Shown: positions 1 through 8,916, numbered from the stretch's first letter. The stretch is 64,000 nt of DNA from Microbacterium sp. W4I4 (GCF_030816235.1 NZ_JAUSXT010000001.1:2232001-2296000); one strand, 5' to 3'. The notes: generated from the letters alone by a model not told the origin. Numbers and translations are program-made.

Positions 1-936
1 CTCGGTCGCGAACGGGCACCGCGGGTGGAAGGAGCATCCGGTCGGCAGCGCGAGAAGGTTCGGTGGCGACCCGACGATGGGGTTCAGCCGGTCGCCGGCC
101 TCCGTGTTGCTCGGAATCGAGTTCAACAGGCCCTGCGTGTACGGATGCGCTGGGTTGTCGTAGACCTCGCGGATGCCGCCGGTCTCGACGATCCGCCCGG
201 CGTACATGATGGCCGCCCGATCGGCCACCTCGGCGACGACGCCGAGGTCGTGACTGATGAGGATCATCCCCATGCCGGTCTCGGCCTGCAGGTCCGCGAG
301 CAGTTCCATCACCTGCTGCTGCACCGTGACATCCAGTGCGGTGGTCGGCTCGTCGCCGATGAGCAGCTTCGGTTCGAGGGCGATCGCCATCGCGATCATG
401 ATGCGCTGACGCTGCCCGCCCGAGAACTGGTGCGGATAGTCGCGGATGCGCGTCTCGGCATCCGGGATCCCGACGCGCTTGAGCAGCTCCAGGGACCTCG
501 CCCAGGCCTCCTGCTTGGGTGTTCCCCGCCGCCGGCGGAACAGCTCCGCGATCTGCGCGCCGACCCGATGAACCGGGTTGAGCGAGCTCAGCGGGTCCTG
601 GAAGATCATCGCGATCTCGGTCGCGCAGAGCTCGCGCACCGTGCGGATGGGCGCTGCGGCGAGATCGACGCCGCCATAGAGGATCCTGCCTCCGACGATG
701 GATCCTGCCGGCTGCGGAAGCAGCGCCATGATCGCCTGCGCGGTGACCGACTTGCCCGAACCCGACTCGCCCAGGATGGCGACGGTCTGGCCCGCACGCA
801 CGTCGAAGCTGACGCCGTCCAGCGCCCTGACGACACCGGCCGAGGTCGAGAACTCGACCTGAAGGTCCTGCACGCTCAGCAGCAGTTCGTCCGGGCGGGC
901 GACGGCCTGATCGGATGCCTGGGAGATCGTCATCAT
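1..936 (-). CDS. Oligopeptide/dipeptide-type ABC transporter ATP-binding protein (3' end outside window)
   Basis: This is the cytoplasmic ATPase that powers the adjacent permeases. Walker A (GESGSGKS) lies at about residues 56-63, the ABC signature (FSGGQRQR) at about 171-178 and Walker B (LLIGDEPTTALD) at about 191-202. The C-terminal zone around GCSFHPRCPF is the Cys-containing oligopeptide/dipeptide extension typical of OppD/DppD. The chosen ATG at 936 overlaps the permease stop by four bases (ATGA), implying translational coupling. The window ends after 312 codons with no stop, so the C-terminus is missing. The substrate cannot be read from sequence; Opp-type importers can also carry oligosaccharides, and the divergent neighbours are sugar-type genes. 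Confidence 0.93.
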   Translation of the reverse strand, partial: MMTISQASDQAVARPDELLLSVQDLQVEFSTSAGVVRALDGVSFDVRAGQTVAILGESGSGKSVTAQAIMALLPQPAGSIVGGRILYGGVDLAAAPIRTVRELCATEIAMIFQDPLSSLNPVHRVGAQIAELFRRRRGTPKQEAWARSLELLKRVGIPDAETRIRDYPHQFSGGQRQRIMIAMAIALEPKLLIGDEPTTALDVTVQQQVMELLADLQAETGMGMILISHDLGVVAEVADRAAIMYAGRIVETGGIREVYDNPAHPYTQGLLNSIPSNTEAGDRLNPIVGSPPNLLALPTGCSFHPRCPFATE

Positions 937-1823
937 GCGCTCCTCAGCTTCGGGTCGAATCGATCGCGCAGCGCGTCGCCGAGCACACCCGTGGCGAGCA
1001 CGAGAGCGGCGAGCGCGATACCGGGAAGGGTCGAGATCCACCAGGCGGTGCCGAGATAGGCGGTGCCGTTGTTGATCGTGCTGCCCAGGCTCGGGATGCC
1101 CAGCGGCACGCCGACACCGAGGAAGGAGAGCGCCGCCTCGAGCAGCACCACATGGCCGAACTCGACGGTGGCGACCACGAGGATCGGCGCCAGGCATCCG
1201 GGCAGCAGCGTGCGGAAGATGATGTGCCAGTGGCTCGCCCCGAGAGTGCGGGCGGCCTCGACGTACTCCCTGCTGCGCAGGGTCAGCACCTGACTGCGGG
1301 TGACGCGGGCGAAGACCACCCAGTTCGTGATGGAGATCACCACGATCACGTTCCACAGGCTCGACCCGAGCACCGAGGCGAGCAGGATCGCGAGCAGGAT
1401 CGAGGGGAAGGCCAGCTGCACGTCGGCGATGCGCATCAGCACGTTGTCGACCCAGCCGCCGAAGTGGCCGGCGACCAGACCCAGCACCACGCCGATCACT
1501 CCTGCGACCAGCAGCGAGGCGACGCCGACGGTGAGCGAGACCCGGGCGCCCATCATCATCTGGGCGAAGAGATCCTGCCCGACCTGATCGGTGCCGAAGA
1601 CCGCGAAGGATCCGTCGGGCAGTGTCGTTCCGGGGGCCTTGAGCCGCTGCAGCACCTCGGTCCGCAGCGGGTCGAAGCCGTACAGCATCGGCACGATGAT
1701 CGCGCCGACGATGAACAGGCCGAGGACCACGAGGGGGATCGTGATGCGCGCGGTGACGCCGCGGCGAGCCCGAGCGGCGCGCTGCATCGTCTGCACGGCG
1801 ATGGTGGGAGGCAGACCGGTCAT
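933..1823 (-). CDS. ABC transporter permease, DppC/OppC type
   Basis: This is the second transmembrane subunit of the importer, about 296 residues. It has an N-terminal membrane segment (LVVLGLFIVGAIIVPMLYG) followed by the periplasmic stretch and several further hydrophobic helices. The permease EAA loop is visible as EAARTLGASHWHIIFRTLLP. The start is the ATG at 1823, which overlaps the upstream permease stop by four bases (ATGA). An upstream extension of the open frame to 1916 lies wholly inside the neighbouring gene and was rejected. Order and overlap place it in one operon with the genes at 1820-2743 and 1-936. Confidence 0.93.
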   Translation of the reverse strand: MTGLPPTIAVQTMQRAARARRGVTARITIPLVVLGLFIVGAIIVPMLYGFDPLRTEVLQRLKAPGTTLPDGSFAVFGTDQVGQDLFAQMMMGARVSLTVGVASLLVAGVIGVVLGLVAGHFGGWVDNVLMRIADVQLAFPSILLAILLASVLGSSLWNVIVVISITNWVVFARVTRSQVLTLRSREYVEAARTLGASHWHIIFRTLLPGCLAPILVVATVEFGHVVLLEAALSFLGVGVPLGIPSLGSTINNGTAYLGTAWWISTLPGIALAALVLATGVLGDALRDRFDPKLRSA

Positions 1824-2743
1824 TTCGCGAGCCTCACTCTCGGGTCGAGATAGCCGTACACGAGATCGACGAGCAGGTTCACGATCACGAACGCCGCGGC
1901 GATGATGACCACGCACGCCTGCACGAGGTTGTAGTCGCGGGCGAGGATCGATGACACCAGCAGCCTGCCGACGCCGGGGAAGCTGAAGACGGTCTCGGTC
2001 ACGACCGCACCGCCGAGCAGGGCGCCGAACTCGAGACCGACGAGGGTCACGACCGGGATCAGCGCGTTGCGTGCGGCGTGGTTGAAGATCACGACCCGTT
2101 CCGACAGACCCTTCGCGCGGGCGGTCGTGATGTAGCCCTCGCCGACGACCTCGAGCAGGCCGCTGCGCGTCATTCGGGTGAGGATCGCGATGAAGGGGAG
2201 GGAGACGGTCACGACGGGCAGCACGAGCGCATCGGGCGTGCTGAGGCCCGTGCTCGGCAGAAGCCGCAGCATCTGCGAGAAGACCAGCATGAGCACGACG
2301 CCCACCCAGAAGCCCGGCAGCGCCTGGGTGAACAGGCTCGCCGTGGTGATGACGCGATCGGTGGTCCGATTGACCCGGAGGGCTGCCAGCAGCCCGAGCG
2401 GGAAGCTGACCACCACGGCGAGCAGGCAGCCGAGGAACGCGAGCAGAGCGGTGTTCGGCAGCGCCTTCAGGACCAGCCCCATGGCGGCGGAGCCGTAGGT
2501 GTACGAGGATCCGAAGTCGCCGCGGACCGCCCCTCCGATGTAGCCGAGGTATTGCAGGATGATCGGCTGATCGAGTCCCATTCTGGCGCGTATCGTGGCG
2601 ATCTGCTCCGGCGTCGCGTCGATGCCGGCGACGAGAACCGCCGGATCGGCCGGGACGAGTCGGACGATGATGAACACCACGGTGACGACGCCCCAGAGCA
2701 CGAAGACAGCGAGCAGCACCCGCCGGATCGTGTATCCGAGCAT
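1820..2743 (-). CDS. ABC transporter permease, DppB/OppB type
   Basis: This is the first transmembrane subunit of the importer, about 307 residues. The N-terminus MLGYTIRRVLLAVFVLWG and the region RLVPADPA match the DppB family. An EAA-like loop (YITTARAKGLSERVVIFNHA) and the C-terminal VETVFSFPGVGRLL-like motif (here TETVFSFPGVGRLLVSSI) are present. ATG 2743 is preferred over GTG 2749 because GGAGG sits five bases before the ATG and directly abuts the GTG. No solute-binding protein gene lies beside it in the window; it may lie beyond position 1. The operon is expressed leftward from the divergent control region at 2744-3017. Confidence 0.93.
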   Translation of the reverse strand: MLGYTIRRVLLAVFVLWGVVTVVFIIVRLVPADPAVLVAGIDATPEQIATIRARMGLDQPIILQYLGYIGGAVRGDFGSSYTYGSAAMGLVLKALPNTALLAFLGCLLAVVVSFPLGLLAALRVNRTTDRVITTASLFTQALPGFWVGVVLMLVFSQMLRLLPSTGLSTPDALVLPVVTVSLPFIAILTRMTRSGLLEVVGEGYITTARAKGLSERVVIFNHAARNALIPVVTLVGLEFGALLGGAVVTETVFSFPGVGRLLVSSILARDYNLVQACVVIIAAAFVIVNLLVDLVYGYLDPRVRLAK

Positions 2744-2814
2744 GTTCACCTCCGTGGGGTCACCACTGACCCCGGGTCAGGTTCCAGGAGCCTTCGAGTT
2801 CGAACACCGGAACG

Positions 2815-2855
2815 TTATCGCTAATGAACATCGCGCATCTCGACGCGATTGTCAA
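2815..2855 (-). promoter_or_regulatory. Putative leftward promoter and LacI-type operator for the Opp/Dpp operon
   Basis: A consensus -35 TTGACA reads on the minus strand from 2855 to 2850. The -10 is weak (GATGTT at 17 bp spacing). Just downstream lies TTATCGCTAA (2815-2824), a pseudo-palindrome of the TTA-NCGN-TAA type common for LacI-family proteins. A second copy is in the rightward promoter at 2946. The likely binder is the LacI protein encoded at 4341. Confidence 0.5.
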
Positions 2856-2929
2856 CCCGCATACGGTGACCCGAGTTTCAAGGGTTTCTTGTCAGGCTCC
2901 GCGTGGGAGCTCCCGCCGAAGACAATCCT

Positions 2930-2958
2930 TTGACAGCTTTCAGAGATAACGCTAATGT
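2930..2958 (+). promoter_or_regulatory. Strong rightward promoter with overlapping operator
   Basis: TTGACA at 2930-2935, a 17-bp spacer and TAATGT at 2953-2958 make a near-consensus sigma-70 promoter for the gene at 3018. ATAACGCTAA (2946-2955) overlaps the spacer and -10 and matches the operator at 2815-2824 (shared core CGCTAATG). Binding there would block polymerase. Confidence 0.65.
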
Positions 2959-3017
2959 TGCGCTCACCCCGCTCCGACGCAGCTGTCGGGGCATGACACG
3001 ACCTCAAGGAGTCACAG

Positions 3018-3983
3018 GTGACCACCCCCGATGTCGCGAGCACCGCAGCAGGCCTGCGGGACGCGATCCGAAGCAGCGATCTGCGTCTGTCGAAGTTCAA
3101 TCCGCTACCGAGGATCCTGACGTTCGACGATTTCAACCAGGGTGCGCATGGCTGGGTCGAGCTCGGCGGCAACTACAACGGCCGCGGCGATCTCGACTCG
3201 ATGGACGAGCACTTCAGGGACTTCCGTCCGCCGATGCTCTCGAACCAGAGCTTCTTCGACGTCGGCACCCACGGCGGCATGACGGGGACCTACTCGCTCA
3301 AGCTCGCCACCCGCAACGCCCCCGGCCACACCGCGACCGCGATCCGCCGGCTCACCATGAGCGGTCGCGGACTGCTGCAGATCGAGGCCTACATCGCCTG
3401 GAAGGGCGAGGCGAACCTCGGCGGCGGCGAGGAGGCGAACAGCTACGGCGACATCAGCTGGGATGCCAACTCCCACCCCACCGAGGCGCAGTTCGGCGCC
3501 TTCACCGTCGCGACCGACCTCTCTCACGACGGCATCCGGTACCACAACGTGATGCGCTTCCAGAATGCCGATGAGGACGGCCGGATCATCCAGAAGTGGA
3601 TGTATCCGACGGTCGCCGAGCCCACCCCGCACGAGCGCTTCGAGGGCAAGCACGACTACGGCCGGTACGCCGACTTCACGGCGCCCGATCCGAAGGACTG
3701 GACCTACCTGAACGACGTGCGCCAGGAGGCCTGCTACAACGAGGTGCCGACCAAGGTCAACTGGCACTACCTGCGATTCCTCATCGACACCAAGACCCGC
3801 TCCAACGTCGAGCTGCAGTTCAACAACGACACCTACGACCTGCGTGACGTGCCGGTGCCGCCGTATGCCGAGAAGTACGAATCGCTCGAGAGCCTGCTCA
3901 ACTTCTACTTCTCGGTGCGCACTCTCGGGCCGCACCGCAACTTCCTGTTCCTCGACTCCGTCGTCATCTCGACAGATTGGTGA
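3018..3983 (+). CDS. Conserved protein of unknown function (possibly DUF6772 family)
   Basis: A protein of 321 residues with no signal peptide or membrane segment, rich in Trp, Tyr and Asn, with strand-like stretches such as FDDFNQGAHGWVELGG and VNWHYLRFLIDT. The fold looks all-beta, like a lectin or jelly roll, but I cannot place it securely; I associate it loosely with DUF6772. It is the first gene of a rightward sugar-type operon and is led by an operator-controlled promoter. GTG 3018 is chosen because AAGGAG precedes it at a normal distance. Its position suggests it binds or processes the same compound handled by the divergent importer. That is inference. Confidence 0.75.
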   Translation: MTTPDVASTAAGLRDAIRSSDLRLSKFNPLPRILTFDDFNQGAHGWVELGGNYNGRGDLDSMDEHFRDFRPPMLSNQSFFDVGTHGGMTGTYSLKLATRNAPGHTATAIRRLTMSGRGLLQIEAYIAWKGEANLGGGEEANSYGDISWDANSHPTEAQFGAFTVATDLSHDGIRYHNVMRFQNADEDGRIIQKWMYPTVAEPTPHERFEGKHDYGRYADFTAPDPKDWTYLNDVRQEACYNEVPTKVNWHYLRFLIDTKTRSNVELQFNNDTYDLRDVPVPPYAEKYESLESLLNFYFSVRTLGPHRNFLFLDSVVISTDW

Positions 3984-3991
3984 GAAAGCTG

Positions 3992-4327
3992 ATGCGTCAA
4001 TCTCAGAGCGCCGTCATGGAGCGCGGCGTCGATCTTCACAGCGTCCACGAGACCGAGCCCTTCGAAGTGGCCTGGGCCGGGGAGGCGCGCTGGTACGTGC
4101 AGTTCCTGCGCCCGGCCCCCGGCAGCCGGGTAGAGTTCCGTGTGCAGATCTCGCCCGATGGCCTGACCTGGATCGACCACGACGGGGTGGAGCCTGTGGC
4201 CTCCGAGGCCGTCGGGATGCTGTCCATCCCCGTCACCGGGATCGGACACTGGCTGCGGTTGCGCAGCGAGCAGACGACGGGCGACGAAGCCCCGATGCTG
4301 CGCATCTATCTCGAACTCAAGGAGTAG
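3992..4327 (+). CDS. Small conserved hypothetical protein, beta-rich
   Basis: About 111 residues, no signal peptide. The middle (WYVQFLRPAPGSRVEF, then QISPDGLTWIDHDG) and the end (GHWLRLRSEQ) resemble a small beta-sandwich of the carbohydrate-binding type, but no family is recognised. Start choice is uncertain: a GTG at 3980 would overlap the previous stop (GTGA), and the ATG at 3992 has only a weak purine-rich leader. It lies between the unknown protein at 3018 and the LacI gene at 4341 and is almost certainly co-transcribed with both. Confidence 0.65.
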   Translation: MRQSQSAVMERGVDLHSVHETEPFEVAWAGEARWYVQFLRPAPGSRVEFRVQISPDGLTWIDHDGVEPVASEAVGMLSIPVTGIGHWLRLRSEQTTGDEAPMLRIYLELKE

Positions 4328-4340
4328 TCGGAGCAACCCT

Positions 4341-5396
4341 ATGGTGCGCAGAACAGACGGGCCCCGGCGACGCACGCTGCAGGACGTCGCCGAAGCCCTC
4401 GGCCTCACGGCCAACACCGTCTCCCGCGCGCTCAACGACAAGTCCGGCGTGAGCGCATCCACCAGAGCGCTCATCAAGGCCGAAGCCGAGCGGATCGGGT
4501 ACGTGCCCAACGCGCATGCCCGATCCCTCGTGCTGGGTTCCCGCAAGACGATCGGCGTGATCCTCACCGACCTCGCCAACCCGTTCTTCAACGACCTCGT
4601 CAGCCAGGTGGAGGAGCTCGTGATCACCGCGGGCTACACGCTCCTCCTGCTGCTCTCGGACGAGGATCCCGAACGGGAGCGCGCCGCCGTGGAGACCGCC
4701 CTGCGATCGGGGGTCGACGGCATCCTCGGAGTCCCCGTCCAGGGGCGCTCGAATCCGTGGACCTCCGTCACCAACGCCGGGATCCCGCTGGTGCTGATCG
4801 CGCGCGAGCTGCCCGAACTCGACGTGGACTTCTACTCGACCGACAACGAGACCGGTCGCCGACTGGGCGTCGAGGCCGCGATCGAGCGGGGTGCACGGGA
4901 CATCGTTCTCGTCGAGGAGGACCTGAGGATCTCGACCGTCACCCACCGGCTCGAGGCGTTCCGTCGCTCCCTGGAGGCGAACGGCATCCCCTTCGACGAG
5001 AGCCGGACGGTGCTCGTACCGTCGCGGCGCACCTCCCGCAATTCGTCGCTCTGGCGCGGCGAGGACGCCTACCGGGTGATCAGCGACCTGCTGGACACAG
5101 GACGCGTGCCCGAGGCGTTCCTCGTCGGCAACGACTACTTCGGACTCGGTCTCTACGCCGCGCTCCGCGAGCGCGGCGTGCGGGTCCCGCAGGACACGCT
5201 CGTTCTCGGCTGGGGAGACTATCCGTTCTCACGCTTCCTCGACCCGCCGCTGTCGACCATGCGGCTCCCCGCGGTCGGCATCGCGCGCCGTGCGACCGAG
5301 CGCCTGCTCGCCCTCATCGACGGGACCGCCGAGCCGGGAACCGTCACCGAGTACTTCCCCCCCGAGCTGGTGCTCCGGGGATCCATGAACCGCTGA
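4341..5396 (+). CDS. LacI-family transcriptional regulator
   Basis: 351 residues. An N-terminal helix-turn-helix at about residues 12-32 (TLQDVAEALGLTANTVSRAL) is followed by the hinge helix (YVPNAHARSLVLGS). A periplasmic-binding-protein-like effector domain begins at KTIGVILTDLANPFF, and the dimer-contact region near the end contains LPAVGIARRATERL. ATG 4341 follows the preceding stop by 13 bases. The obvious targets are the two TTA-NCGN-TAA sites in the divergent region at 2815 and 2946. It probably controls the importer and its own operon in response to a sugar. Confidence 0.93.
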   Translation: MVRRTDGPRRRTLQDVAEALGLTANTVSRALNDKSGVSASTRALIKAEAERIGYVPNAHARSLVLGSRKTIGVILTDLANPFFNDLVSQVEELVITAGYTLLLLLSDEDPERERAAVETALRSGVDGILGVPVQGRSNPWTSVTNAGIPLVLIARELPELDVDFYSTDNETGRRLGVEAAIERGARDIVLVEEDLRISTVTHRLEAFRRSLEANGIPFDESRTVLVPSRRTSRNSSLWRGEDAYRVISDLLDTGRVPEAFLVGNDYFGLGLYAALRERGVRVPQDTLVLGWGDYPFSRFLDPPLSTMRLPAVGIARRATERLLALIDGTAEPGTVTEYFPPELVLRGSMNR

Positions 5397-5410
5397 AAGG
5401 CCACGCTTCA

Positions 5411-6424
5411 ATGTCGAACAATGCAGCAGTCATGCCCGAACCCGGGCGCATCGAGATCCAGGACGTCGGCGAGCCCTCCGCAGGACCGCGCGACGCCATC
5501 GTCCAGATCGAGGCGGTGGGGGTGTGCGGCTCCGACAACGCGTATTACACCGTGGGCCGGATCGGCGACTACATCGTCGACGGGCCCATCATCCTCGGGC
5601 ACGAGTGCTCGGGCACAGTGCTCTCCGTCGGAGACGAGGTGACCGGCGTCAGCGTCGGAGACCGCGTGGCGATCGAACCCGGAAAGCCCTGCCGCGACTG
5701 CCGCGACTGCATGGCCGGGCGCTATCACCTGTGCCCCGACCTCGTCTTCTTCGCCACTCCGCCCTATGACGGTTCGCTCGTGCAGCGCATGGCGATCGAT
5801 GAGCGGCAGCTCTTCCGGATGCCCGACTCGATGACCTTCGAGCAGGGTGCGCTCTGCGAGCCGCTCTCGGTCGGGATCTGGGCCTGCAAGCGCGCCGGAC
5901 TCGAGCCGGGTGACCGCGTGCTCGTCACGGGCGCCGGCCCGGTCGGGCTGCTCGCCGCGCAGGTCGCACGCGCCTTCGGCGCGGCATCCGTCACGGTCGC
6001 CGACATCGCCGACTTCCGCCTCGACATGGCGCGTGGGCTCGGATTCGACGTCGAGAAGGCCGGCGAGGGAACGGAGAACGACTTCGATGTGCTGCTGGAG
6101 TGCTCCGGCGCCCCGACGGCCCTCGCCGACGGGCTGTGGCGCCTGCGCACGAACGGACGTGCGGCGATGGTCGGGATGCCGAAGCAGGATGTCTCCCTCG
6201 CGCTGTCACGGCTGAACGTCAACGAGCTCACGATCGGACTCGTGAACCGCTACGCGCACACCTGGCCCATCGCGATCGACCTCGTCTCGAGCGGACGGGT
6301 GGATGTGGATTCGCTGGTCACGCACCGCTTCGCCCTGGATCAGACCGCGGAGGCGCTCATGCTCGCCAAGACCGTGCCCGACTCGGTCAAGGCGGTCATC
6401 GCGCCTCAGCGGCTGTCGGCCTGA
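5411..6424 (+). CDS. Zinc-dependent alcohol/polyol dehydrogenase (sorbitol dehydrogenase type)
   Basis: 337-residue medium-chain dehydrogenase. The catalytic zinc site is visible as VGVCGSD and GHECSG. The structural zinc cluster is PCRDCRDCMAGRYHLC, and the NAD(P) Rossmann motif is GAGPVG. The family oxidises secondary alcohols of polyols or sugars (sorbitol, xylitol, threonine-type substrates). GAAAGG precedes the ATG at 5411 by a usual distance, and the LacI stop is 14 bases upstream. Its 3' end overlaps the convergent SorC gene by 19 bases. The exact substrate is unknown; the neighbours suggest a sugar or polyol. Confidence 0.9.
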   Translation: MSNNAAVMPEPGRIEIQDVGEPSAGPRDAIVQIEAVGVCGSDNAYYTVGRIGDYIVDGPIILGHECSGTVLSVGDEVTGVSVGDRVAIEPGKPCRDCRDCMAGRYHLCPDLVFFATPPYDGSLVQRMAIDERQLFRMPDSMTFEQGALCEPLSVGIWACKRAGLEPGDRVLVTGAGPVGLLAAQVARAFGAASVTVADIADFRLDMARGLGFDVEKAGEGTENDFDVLLECSGAPTALADGLWRLRTNGRAAMVGMPKQDVSLALSRLNVNELTIGLVNRYAHTWPIAIDLVSSGRVDVDSLVTHRFALDQTAEALMLAKTVPDSVKAVIAPQRLSA

Positions 6425-7368
6425 GCCGGTCCGCCGGCGAGGATCTCGTCGGCGAGCTCAGCACTGGTGACGAGACTTGTGATGAGCGTGCCCGCGGCGA
6501 GCGCCCTGATCGCCGCCGCCCGCCCAGACGTCGGCACGACCGCGATCACCTCGGGAACCCGGCGGAGCTCGTCGAAGGAGATGCCGAGCACGCGTTCGGT
6601 CGCCGCCGAGGTGACGGGTTCGCCGTCGCGGTCGACGACGATGCCGCACACCTCGGCGACAGCGCCGGCATCCGCGAGCTCGGCGCTCTCCTCCGGCGAG
6701 AGCGAGTCATGCAGGCCGGAGGAGCCCGGCGCCCAACTGCCGACGGAGACGGCGGCGACGTCGAGCCGCGCGTAGGCCGACATGGTCAGGCGCACGGACG
6801 GGTCACGGCGCAGATCGTGCGCGGATGCCGCGGTCGGCATCACGAAGGGCGCGTAGAACACGCGCGAACGCCCCGAGCTCTTCGCGGCGATGTCGCGGAC
6901 GAGTTCGACGGGCCCCACCCCCGCCACCTGATTCGTGTGCACCCCGCACAGCTGCACCACCGTGCTCTCGCCGAGGGTCTCGATCTCCTCACCCATCGCG
7001 ATCAGTGCCAGGCTCGCCGAGATGCCCACCACCGACTCCCGGCCGGCGAGCTCGGTCAGCAGCCGAGCACTCGCACGCCCGACCGCGCGGCGCACGGCGT
7101 CGGGATCGCGGCCGGTGGCCTCGCTCACGACGACGGCCCGGCGCAGTCCGAGCGCGCGACGCAGCCGCTCGGAGCGATCGAGATCTGCGGCGCTCGGCGT
7201 GATCTCGATGCGCACGAGTCCGCGGCGCTTGGCATCCTCCAGGAGACGCGCGACCTTGAACCGCGAGATGCCGAACTCGGACGCGATCTCGAGCTTCGTG
7301 GCGTCGTCGAGATGGTAACGACGCAGGATCGCCTCGATCACCGCGTCGGACTCGGTCGCGCTCGTCAT
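6406..7368 (-). CDS. SorC/DeoR-type sugar-binding transcriptional regulator
   Basis: About 320 residues: an N-terminal helix-turn-helix (KLEIASEFGISRFKVARLL) followed by a large sugar-phosphate-binding domain of the SorC family (VVGISASLALIAM, QLCGVH, VFYAPFV, SVGSW). The start is the ATG at 7368, with GGGAGG nine bases upstream; the frame extends further but without a ribosome site. Two matching palindromes lie at 7388 and 7475 between this gene and the divergent FAD oxidoreductase, so it is expected to control that operon and itself. Confidence 0.9.
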   Translation of the reverse strand: MTSATESDAVIEAILRRYHLDDATKLEIASEFGISRFKVARLLEDAKRRGLVRIEITPSAADLDRSERLRRALGLRRAVVVSEATGRDPDAVRRAVGRASARLLTELAGRESVVGISASLALIAMGEEIETLGESTVVQLCGVHTNQVAGVGPVELVRDIAAKSSGRSRVFYAPFVMPTAASAHDLRRDPSVRLTMSAYARLDVAAVSVGSWAPGSSGLHDSLSPEESAELADAGAVAEVCGIVVDRDGEPVTSAATERVLGISFDELRRVPEVIAVVPTSGRAAAIRALAAGTLITSLVTSAELADEILAGGPAQADSR

Positions 7369-7387
7369 TCGTCCCGCCCTCCCTTTT

Positions 7388-7403
7388 GCGCTCAGATGAG
7401 CGC
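7388..7403. promoter_or_regulatory. Perfect palindrome, probable SorC operator 1
   Basis: GCGCTCA-GA-TGAGCGC is a perfect 7-2-7 inverted repeat, 20 bases upstream of the SorC start. Its core GCTCA-N2-TGAGC recurs at 7475. Confidence 0.65.
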
Positions 7404-7474
7404 ACGGACTTTGTCTTAAGGCTTGAGAGTAGTGCACACGGCGATGTTCACTGAAGAGGAACCTGATCAGCTTC

Positions 7475-7486
7475 GCTCATCTGAGC
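7475..7486. promoter_or_regulatory. Second copy of the GCTCA-N2-TGAGC operator
   Basis: GCTCATCTGAGC is a perfect 5-2-5 inverted repeat and the exact reverse complement of the core at 7390-7401. It lies 20 bases upstream of the FAD oxidoreductase ATG, a roadblock position. Centre-to-centre distance to the first copy is 85 bp, so DNA looping is possible. Confidence 0.65.
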
Positions 7487-7506
7487 CGCCACACAAGGAC
7501 GCCACC

Positions 7507-8916
7507 ATGACAGAGTCGTCGACCTACTCCGAACCCGCCCGCGCTGTGCCCGTGATCGCCGACGTCGACGTGCTCGTCGTCGGCGGCGGCCCAGCCGGGG
7601 TGGCCGCCGCTGTCGGGGCGGCCCGCACCGGGGCATCCGTCTTCCTCGTCGAGGAGATGGGGGGCTTCGGAGGCATGTGGACCCAGGGACTCGTGATCAC
7701 CCTGGCCGGCTACAACTCCTGGCTGGGGCCGGACCGCACGCGCGTCGTCGACGGTGTGGGCGGGGACTGGCTGCGCCGCGTGACCGCGATCGGCGGCGCC
7801 GTCGATCACGACGGCTGGGTGCTCTCCACCGACCCGGAGAAGATGAAGCTCGTCGCCGACGAGATGCTGGAGGAGGCGGGCGTCGACTTCCTGCTGCACG
7901 TTCTCGCGACCTACCCCATCGTCGATGACGGCGCCGTGACCGGCTGCATCATCGAGACCCGCGAGGGCCGCCAGGCGATTCGCGCCGAGGTCACCGTCGA
8001 CGCGACCGGCAACGGCGACGTCATCGCCCGCTCCGGCGACGACTGGGCCAAGGGCGACACGCTGCAGCCCATGACTCTCCCGATGTACCTCTCGAACGTG
8101 CGCACGACACCCGGCATCGACGCCGGAGAGCCCGCTCGCATCCGCACCGGTCCGCAGCCCGGCGACCTGGATCAGTACGGCATGGACGACGCCGAGGCCG
8201 CCCGCCAGGACATCGCCATCGACCGTCAGCCGATGCGCGAGGCGAAGGAACGCGGCGATCTGCCCGTCTTCGGTGGCCCCTGGTTCGGAGGTCTGGAGAA
8301 GGACGTCGTGTGGGTGAACACCGTGCGCGTGATCGGCGATGCGACCGACAACCGCGATCTGACCCGAGCGGAGGTGCAGGGGCGCCGGGACGCCTTCCGG
8401 CTCTACGGCTATCTCCGCGACAACGTCGCCGGCTTCGAGGAGTCACGTCTGCAGCAGACCGCCCCGACCATCGGCATCCGGGAGACCCGTCGCCTGGTGG
8501 GGGTCACGACTCTCACCGGCGACGAGGTGCGTGCCGCCGCGCAGCCCGCGGACTCGATCGCTCTCGGCGCCTGGCCGATTGATGTGCACCCGGTGGACGG
8601 CTACGCGGGATCGCATGTGATGTACGTGCCGGATCCCTTCGGCATCCCGTACAGTTCGCTCGTCCCCGCGACGACCGACGGCCTTCTCGCTGCGGGTCGC
8701 TGCATCTCGGTGGACCGGGAAGCGCTCGGAACCGTGCGCGTCGGTGCGACCTGCACCGCGACAGGGCATGCGGCAGGCACCGCGGCCGCGATCGCGGCGC
8801 GCGATGGCGTCCGTCCCCGGGACGTCGACATCGCCGAACTGCAGGCCACGCTGCGTGAACAGGGCGCGCTGCTGACGGCCGAGGACCTGGCACCGACGCT
8901 GAGTCTGCAGGGATGA
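7507..8916 (+). CDS. FAD-dependent oxidoreductase (PF12831-like)
   Basis: 469 residues. The dinucleotide-binding motif VLVVGGGPAGVAAAVGAA sits near the N-terminus, followed by GGFGGMWTQGLV, and a C-terminal FAD contact (DGLLAAGRCISVDREALGTVR) is typical of the FAD-dependent oxidoreductase family PF12831. No signal peptide is seen, so it acts in the cytoplasm. AAGGA precedes the ATG at 7507. It heads an operon with the two following genes by ATGA overlaps and is probably controlled by the SorC operators. The substrate is unknown. A second, more distant FAD oxidoreductase is encoded at 53619. Confidence 0.85.
   Translation: MTESSTYSEPARAVPVIADVDVLVVGGGPAGVAAAVGAARTGASVFLVEEMGGFGGMWTQGLVITLAGYNSWLGPDRTRVVDGVGGDWLRRVTAIGGAVDHDGWVLSTDPEKMKLVADEMLEEAGVDFLLHVLATYPIVDDGAVTGCIIETREGRQAIRAEVTVDATGNGDVIARSGDDWAKGDTLQPMTLPMYLSNVRTTPGIDAGEPARIRTGPQPGDLDQYGMDDAEAARQDIAIDRQPMREAKERGDLPVFGGPWFGGLEKDVVWVNTVRVIGDATDNRDLTRAEVQGRRDAFRLYGYLRDNVAGFEESRLQQTAPTIGIRETRRLVGVTTLTGDEVRAAAQPADSIALGAWPIDVHPVDGYAGSHVMYVPDPFGIPYSSLVPATTDGLLAAGRCISVDREALGTVRVGATCTATGHAAGTAAAIAARDGVRPRDVDIAELQATLREQGALLTAEDLAPTLSLQG

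Noticed and set aside
25..1853. Plus-strand frames opposite the Opp/Dpp genes
   Set aside because: Shadows; the minus strand carries Walker motifs and permease EAA loops.
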